Origin: Narthecium ossifragum
Taxonomy: Eukaryota > Streptophyta > Magnoliopsida > Dioscoreales > Nartheciaceae
NCBI GenBank assembly: GCA_963920575.1
Contig: OY986966.1
Coordinates: 24,085,717 to 24,149,716 of the forward strand
DNA: 64,000 nucleotides
Direction of reading: 5' to 3'
Shown here one piece after another: positions 58,420-64,000 of the stretch. The translations under genes were made by a program, and so were the position numbers. Under the pieces are notes generated by a model that was not told the origin of the DNA, ran no database searches, and was given only the letters and a program-made list of their open reading frames with translations. Position 1 is the stretch's first letter. Every line of letters begins with the position of its first letter.

Positions 58420-60423
58420 GATGACTCCTGGGATGTTTAGAATAAGTGGGCGAGTAACCCTACTGCTTTCCATAGCCTTGCATGCCAGCGTGCGCCAAGG
58501 GCTTTTACATGCGTGGTTTGTCTTCTGTTGTTTGTGGGGCTGCTTCCCGATGCAGGTTGCTGGTGAACTGATTGGCAGTTGGTGGTGTACCACTGCAGCA
58601 GTTCCATACCTTAAATACATGTTCACCACCCCGGTCCGGCAGATTGCCAAGCCCAGACCTTGTTAAGCTATCATCACATCCTGTTGCATGCTTAACTGCT
58701 TATATGTGTATGTTCATCCCATGCATCTCTGTTGTGCATTAGTTGCATGGTTAGGGCGTGGGCGATCTGTGGCTCGTCATCCCGAGACTTGGAAGCTCAG
58801 ATTTAGCCCTAGGACCGGGTTCAGGTAATTTGGACCAGGTTTGAATTGTGGTGTACAATCGTATTCGATGATAGGCCTAGATGACTGGTACACCTGTTGC
58901 TTGATGATTGTAGAGTTCGTGTCGGCCTCGAGTCAGATGCTGAGATGTAGCCTGTCACGCCCCGGCCCGGATGGGTTTTCTGGGCTGCATCGGCAATGCA
59001 GGTCGATGTAATTCCTTCTTTTTCAAGTAGTTGCGGCTTGGAGGCGACACTCCCCTTGGCGGCGCGTGAGATCGAGGACATCGTCACTTTATCTTATTCA
59101 ATTGATGTACAGTCTTGAATGTATGAATTGTAATATGAAGGAGAAATATATTTGTATTTCAATTTGATGTAAATTGATCAGAGATTGCTTGACTTAGAGG
59201 ACTTGAATCATTATTGTATCTTTTTAAAGCTAATTGAGTATTGTAGTGGTTAATTTGTATTATGATTTGATGATAGGATAGTTTAAATAAATTGTGAATA
59301 TTATAATCATACATTAGGTTTAAAAGTGATGTTTACAAGAGAGACTCTCGCCGTTTGATTTTAGATTTAGGACCCTCATGTCCCGACCCAGATAGGTTTT
59401 CTGGGCTGGGGCGTGACATAGCCGGTGTCCCACTGTGATGACTCTTGAGTAGAAGGGTTGCCTACTCAACGGTGCCATTTCTCTCCAGCAGTGCCGGTTC
59501 CCTGCTTGTGAGTCAGCAGTGTTGGTTCCTGCTTACAGAGTGTGACCCATCATGTGACCAGTTCTTCTGGAAGACCATGATTGTGGACCTCATGGACACG
59601 TGGTGCGGTTATGGGACCTCTGTATACACCCAGGTCTTACTTGAGGGCGACACTGTTGCGTTTCCCTCTTCCTTCTGTGTGTCGTAGTGTAGTTTCTCTG
59701 CTGAGCTTAGTTGCTCATTCCTACTCGGGCTGTGTTTTGCAGGTGGAGGCGCTAGCTCTTCTTCGGTGGCCCCTACCGGGCAGTTGGTCGGCGGTGCGGC
59801 GACGCCAGGCGGAGTCTGAGAGTTGGCGATCTTTTACTGCTTTAAACCTTTTTTAGTTAGCCTCCTACGGGAGTATAATGTTGTACTCGATTTTCCCCTG
59901 TCCGATGATATGTATATTAAACTCTTTTGGACTTGTTAATCTTGGGTTCGAGGCTTTGTTAGGTTATTGTTGTTTAAATTGAGGGTGATTTGATGAACTG
60001 TTTAGGGAGACCAATAGGTTAGAGGGAACACTCGCCAAAATTTTCACTGCTACGCTGTTTGAGGTTGAATCAATTCCTTATGCTTCAGTTGATTTGAGAA
60101 GTCAGACGTGTTCATGTTATTAGTGGCAGTTGAATGGGTTGCCATATCCTCATATCGTTGCTTGTATACTGCACTCTGGAGGAGATCTGAATTCATTGGT
60201 GGATGCTTATTTGCACACATCGACGTACACAATGTGTTATTCATTTCTGATATACCATGTTCCAAAGCTTGACAAACCAGATAATGCATCTAAGGATGAA
60301 GCCATCCTCCCTCTATTATCTAGAAGGCCTCCAGGCAGGCCAAGGAACAAAAGGATCAAATCTAAGGGTGAGGCAGTCATAAGAAGCATTAGATGTACGC
60401 GGTGTGGTTGCGAAGGAACTTGA

Positions 60424-61143
60424 ACTGAACCATTGCATTAAGGATATTTGATTTTGTTGTGTAATTGAAATTGTTGTTTTCATAAGAGCATATAGATGTG
60501 TTGTCATTGTTTCAAAGTTGGATGCACTTGAAGGCTTGGATTTAATGGAAATTTTCCTTGATTAACTAATATTCTCTTTTCTCTTTTCTCTTTTATGTAC
60601 TGCATTCATTTTCGACTTTGATTGATCACATACTTAATGTGATTCAAGTACACATTATATATTACTTGAACATAATCAAGCATATGCATGTTGCTTAGAA
60701 AATGATTGTATTACTGACAATATGTATGTTTACAACATGGTACATCCTAACAGTATGTATGTTTACAGCAGGGAACATCTTGGATTATACATTACTGACA
60801 GTATGTATGTTTACAGCATGGTTCATCCTTGGTATACACATATAGCCTGCTCAAGCATTGAAATATTTACAATATGGCACATCTTTGATATTCAACTTGT
60901 ATCATTAAAATGTCTACAAGCATATCAATTTGATATGTATATTTTTGTCACTGTATCTATGTATATGTCCTATTTTCATGACAACAAAAGAATTACAACT
61001 CGTATCATCAAAATCCTACAACCATATCAATTTAGTATGTACATCTTTATCAGTGTATCTATGTAGTTGCAATTTGGGACTGTAAGTTCATGTTCAACTT
61101 TCACAATTACAATGTGTCAGTCACATAGTACGAAGCTTTCAAT
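60424..61143. other. Spacer between convergent MULE genes
   Basis: Contains three copies of CAGTATGTATGTTTACA (60716-60830) and two copies of ATATCAATTT.(G/A)TATGTA (about 60928 and 61027). TTTCTCTTTTCTCTTTTC near 60575 recalls the pyrimidine tract at 43690. No gene seen. Confidence 0.5.
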
Positions 61144-61877
61144 TTACTCTGTCTTGAACCTCCTGATCTCCTCTTTGCTAAGTTCATTCTGAATTGGTTG
61201 ATAGAGTGCTAGTTGCCTCATGTAATAACAAAGGTACACTCCACAGTCAGTCCTGATTTTTTGAAAAATATGGAGTTAAATTCGTCTACAAAATTTATTA
61301 ATGAGAGGTAAAAAAAGCGACTCTATTGTTTTTTGCTACTTACGTGTATTCACCCTATTGGGGGATATCATCCACACTTATAATTGGACGGTCAAAATCT
61401 TGTGTGGAGAAGGCAGGGTCATTTGATCTTTCATATGCATTTTCAATGAAATGCTTTTGCATTCATATAGTGTTAGTAAGCATTTACACTAATGTGCATT
61501 CATTGCAGATATTTAGTATATGGAATTGAAATTTCAACTATTGAGCATTATGACTTACTAGTTTGATTGCATTCTTTATGAAATCGTCTTGATGTCCCTC
61601 CATGGCTTGCAAAGAGTTGTAGAAATACCAAATACCATCTCCTGTATTGAGCTTGAGCAGTGTCCAGTGGTCTGGTTGTCTTCCTTGTAACCCTTTGTTT
61701 GAACATATTGGGAACAAGACTTGTTTCTCATCTTCACAAGCATCTCTGCATTCATTGGCTAGCTGCTTCCTGTAGTGTGCATTATTACTTTGTAATGCTA
61801 ATGACTGTATAAGAAAATAACAAGGAAATAAAAGTCAATATTGTTGGCAAATTCAAAAAATAATCACAGTCAAATGC

Positions 61878-62188
61878 TGTGAGGTCCGCTGGGTCTACCG
61901 TGGGACAAGATGCATGCGCCTAGAGGGCGAGGCTGAGTCGGGTAGCCGGGTAAGCAATCCCACAACGCCTGGATATGGTTCGGGCTTCGATATAAGTATA
62001 TAGTAAGCCCTTAATAGACACAACACGTTTTAAAGCCGTGATGGTAGTGATCCGTCAGAAAACTCCAATGGGCCATCGGGTGGATCCTGGTCGGACTAGG
62101 AGCCCGCGGGCCTGGCCCAGTGGAGGGTCGAGGTGTTACAGTATGGTATCAGAGCCGGTTCCCAGCCGGAGCGGGCCGGGGCGTTACA
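61878..62188 (+). mobile_element. LTR element collapsed to one LTR plus primer site
   Basis: Runs TGTGAGGTCCGCTGG...GGGGCGTTACA, flanked by a perfect 5-bp TSD AATGC (61873-61877, 62189-62193). A complete 263-bp LTR ends GAGGTGTTACA at 62140; three bases later comes the tRNA-iMet primer site TGGTATCAGAGCCGG (62144). About 30 bp on, the last 23 bp of a second LTR copy close the element. The insertion sits in the Ulp1-like gene. Confidence 0.88.
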
Positions 62189-62329
62189 AATGCATTGAAG
62201 TTTTGGTACCCAGCAGGAGCTATGCATGAAGTAGGTTTTGTGATCGAACTCCTTTCTTTGGGATAGTACGCTCATGTATTCATCGATCACCTGTGTAGTG
62301 AAATTGAAGTTAGCATTCAATAGTCTCTT

Positions 62330-62770
62330 TTCTCTTTACTCAGTGCTCTTCTCTCTACACCTTTTCATTGATATCAAACCATCCAGAATGAAAAAGAGAA
62401 AGGAGAATAATGCAAAACATCCATGAACATTAATGAGAAAGAGAAAAGAGAATACTGCATTCCATTCATGTATATTAATGAAAAAGAGAAAAGAGAATAC
62501 TGCAATGTGAAAATTGCAAACAGAAAAGAGGATGATCCAAACCATATATGAGCTCTAAATGCTCTTTGATAGGGATTCTCTTTTTACAAAGAGAATAATG
62601 AAATCCAATCATATATATTAACCAAGAAGATAAAAGGGAAAACTGCAAACATTGCATGAGCACTAAATCCTCTTTAACATGTATTCTCTTTTTACAAAGA
62701 GAATACTACGGTATAAAGAGAATACTGCAATCCATTCATGTATATTTATCAAAAAGAGAAAAGAGAATAA
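62330..62770. repeat. GAGAATACTG repeat cluster, right
   Basis: At least six copies of AAAGAGAA(A)AGAGAATACTGC, several followed by ATTCCATTCATG and TATATTAATGA. They match the cluster at 43440-43625. Further AAAGAGAAAAG runs are near 63830-63870. Confidence 0.7.
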
Positions 62771-64000
62771 TTCAGATTATACATTAGCACAAAGAAATTG
62801 ATTTGTTGTGGCACTTTTTGTGCTTGAATGGATAGTATGGATTCCACCATGATGATATTGTTAGGTTTCACTTTGTCACGCCAGATTGTAGCATTGCATT
62901 GGGAAACAATGTTAGTAGTAACATTTATGAGTAACAAACCATCTACTTCATATACAATTGAGTATGATTACTTTTGTTCCTTCGTTCTTCAGGATTGTTT
63001 TGATTTTTTCGTATGTTGCGTCATTCAAGAACTGGCCACATTTATATGATTTTTCAATTTCATTCTTTGTGTTTTTAGCCTCTTCTGGATGTTGTAGGTG
63101 TAATCTGGATCTTTGTTATTCTACTACTTCTTTTCTTTAATTCCCCTCACCATTGAAGTCTCTGCTGGTTGCATTACTATATTTTTTTCAAGGTGCTGCA
63201 ATGCGTCTTCAATAATGCCTTGGTTTTCCTTTCTTTTGAGGTCATTTCATCTTCCAATGTCTTTATCTGAGCTTCAAGTGTTGTGATCTTTGTGGTCTTA
63301 TCTCGTCCTTCAGATCTAAGCATTAGGTTGTTGTTCCTAAGCTCATTGATCTCAGATTTCTTCTCTGACATTTCTTGGATGGTAGCCCACAATTTCTCCT
63401 CTGTTGCCTTCAATTTTGCATCTCTATCGTTGATAAATTTTGTCAGCTGATCGATTTTGTTGATATAGGGGTCGAATTCTGTTTCAATATGCTGAGCAAT
63501 TTGTGCATCATCACAACTCTCTCTAAGCTCCTCCTAATTCTTGATGACTAGTGTCAATGCGATCCTCTCTTTCTCAACCTTAACTACTTTTCTCGCCAGT
63601 TCCAAATTTCTGTTTTTTGCTTTGTCTCTCTTAGTGATTGTTGTTTGCATTTTTTCCCTCAGCTGATCATTTTCAGCATGCAGTTTGCTCATGCCTTCAT
63701 TTCGCACATCTTTTTGTTGTTGCTCAGATGCTTGTGCATCAGTGGTATGCTTGTTGACCTACATTCCAGTTGATATTGGAAGATTAGAAACCATAGTCAT
63801 TATTTGGATTGATAATTAATGTCGTAAAAAAGAGAAAAGCGATAAGAGGGAAGAGAAAAGAGAAAAGTAAATAGAGAGAGATGGTTGATAGCACTTACAT
63901 CAGTTTCAATGTCCAGATGATGTGAACCACAAGTGCTTGGTTCTTCATCTCCATGATCATGATCATCATTATCTGAATTTTTTGAAGTGGGGACGTTGTC

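Larger units (their letters stand above)
54878..60005 (+). mobile_element. Degenerate Ty3-type LTR nest inside the MULE
   Basis: The segment 54878-56003 aligns with the first half of the solo LTR at 56009 from its GTGTGGCGG stretch onward (shared GGTAAAT, TTTCACACCCGC, ACACTGA and GTGTTTGATTAGA). After the inserted solo LTR, LTR-like sequence resumes at 58425 and includes further end motifs: GGATGGGTTTTCTGGGC at about 58971 and GTTTTCTGGGCTGGGGCGTG ending in ACA at 59419. A GGCGGAGTCTGAG-type R-U5 part is near 59800. A TATA box TCTATAAAATGG lies at about 55190. Exact outer ends and TSD could not be fixed. Confidence 0.6.
43830..60423 (+). pseudogene. mudrA-like MULE transposase, broken and split by LTR insertions
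   Basis: Coding pieces: 43830-44910, 45085-45576, 54684-54724, about 54807-54877, and about 60003-60423. The start is ATG 43830 (MRDPLLLLCKYGGET). The N-terminal domain matches 22077-22466. Next come the MuDR/MULE core (FYVRKFINVHSC, FLDVAHLKEKF with catalytic Asp, TFFSDRNIGL with second Asp) and the SWIM region (TCSCY...LNGLPYPH) followed by a RRPPGRPRNKR tail. In-frame stops: TGA 43890, TAG 43986, TGA 44346, TAG 45150, TAA 45525, TAG 60121; a frameshift lies near 45565. The SWIM residue before PH is Tyr instead of Cys. The stops are independent of the LTR insertions. It was a DNA transposase; this copy is dead. Confidence 0.85.
61144..64000 (-). pseudogene. Ulp1-type (C48) cysteine protease gene of the MULE, broken, continues past window
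   Basis: Exons on the minus strand: beyond 64000-63899 (acidic), 63758-63177 (coiled coil: SKLHAENDQLREKMQ, EKKSEINELR), candidates near 63031-62972 and 62950-62795, 62290 to about 62195 (VIDEYMSVLSQRK, the Ulp1 opening), 61804-61559 (DHWTLLKLN..IWYFYNSL with catalytic His), 61453-61344 (RPIISVDDIPQ) and 61252-61144 (TDCGVYLCYYM with catalytic Cys, TAA at 61146). The residue after HWTLLKL in the acid position reads Asn. In-frame stops are TAG at 63536-63534 and TAG after DDIPQ. Convergent with the transposase, this is the Kaonashi arrangement known from MULEs, where the role of the protease is unknown. Phases of the middle exons were not fully reconciled. Confidence 0.75.

Noticed and set aside
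54878..60005. A perfect TSD for the outer Ty3 LTR in the MULE
   Set aside because: Left flank ACCTC and right flank CTCGC do not match over 5 bp, so the outer boundaries stay open.

Overview
This is nuclear DNA from a flowering plant. It has GT-AG introns of up to 5.4 kb, about 60% A+T, nested LTR retrotransposons with target-site duplications (TSDs), and Mutator-like (MULE) and PIF/Harbinger DNA transposons. I cannot name the species. A 200-N assembly gap lies at 27624-27823.

Two host genes look intact. (1) On the minus strand, 7488-19595, a nine-exon AMI1-type amidase. I placed every splice junction, and the joined reading frame is open for 438 codons with the full Lys-cisSer-Ser triad. 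Its introns are loaded with retroelement remnants. (2) On the plus strand, 35046-39581, a three-exon EFFECTOR OF TRANSCRIPTION/HRT-type gene of 435 codons, with a GIY-YIG-like region and three C-x9-C-x9-RC-x2-H repeats. The genes are divergent, about 15 kb apart, with transposons between them.

Layout. 1-650: a plant-mobile-domain (PMD) gene remnant cut by an Athila-like LTR. 1246-2688: a solo LTR. 3144-5488: a decayed FAR1-type MULE transposase. 6022-7026: a non-autonomous Harbinger element. 7354-7472: a SINE beside the amidase stop codon. 7488-19595: amidase gene. 20320-23140: MULE-derived block with a striking palindromic satellite. 25782-28915: Harbinger transposase pseudogene, gap, large inverted repeat and tandem arrays. 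29575-30508: LTR fragment. About 31607-34866: a MULE with long terminal inverted repeats carrying a PMD fragment and split by a solo LTR. 35046-39581: ET gene. 41430-42960: A-rich, repeat-rich DNA.

43830 to the window end is a large MULE. It has a mudrA-like transposase pseudogene on the plus strand and a convergent coiled-coil plus Ulp1-type cysteine-protease gene on the minus strand (the Kaonashi arrangement). Inside it sit a 9.1-kb non-autonomous Athila-like element (45582-54683) and a second nest of Ty3 LTRs (about 54878-60005).

The most unusual signal spans the retroelements. Several LTR families with different sequences carry clusters of GATCGATC-type palindromes just upstream of their TATA boxes. 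Other items of note are a single-ORF Gag-protease element whose protein ends in an integrase C-terminal GPY/F module with RT, RNase H and integrase core missing; a 1-kb array of about 20 AT-rich palindromes; and a 170-bp inverted repeat next to the assembly gap.
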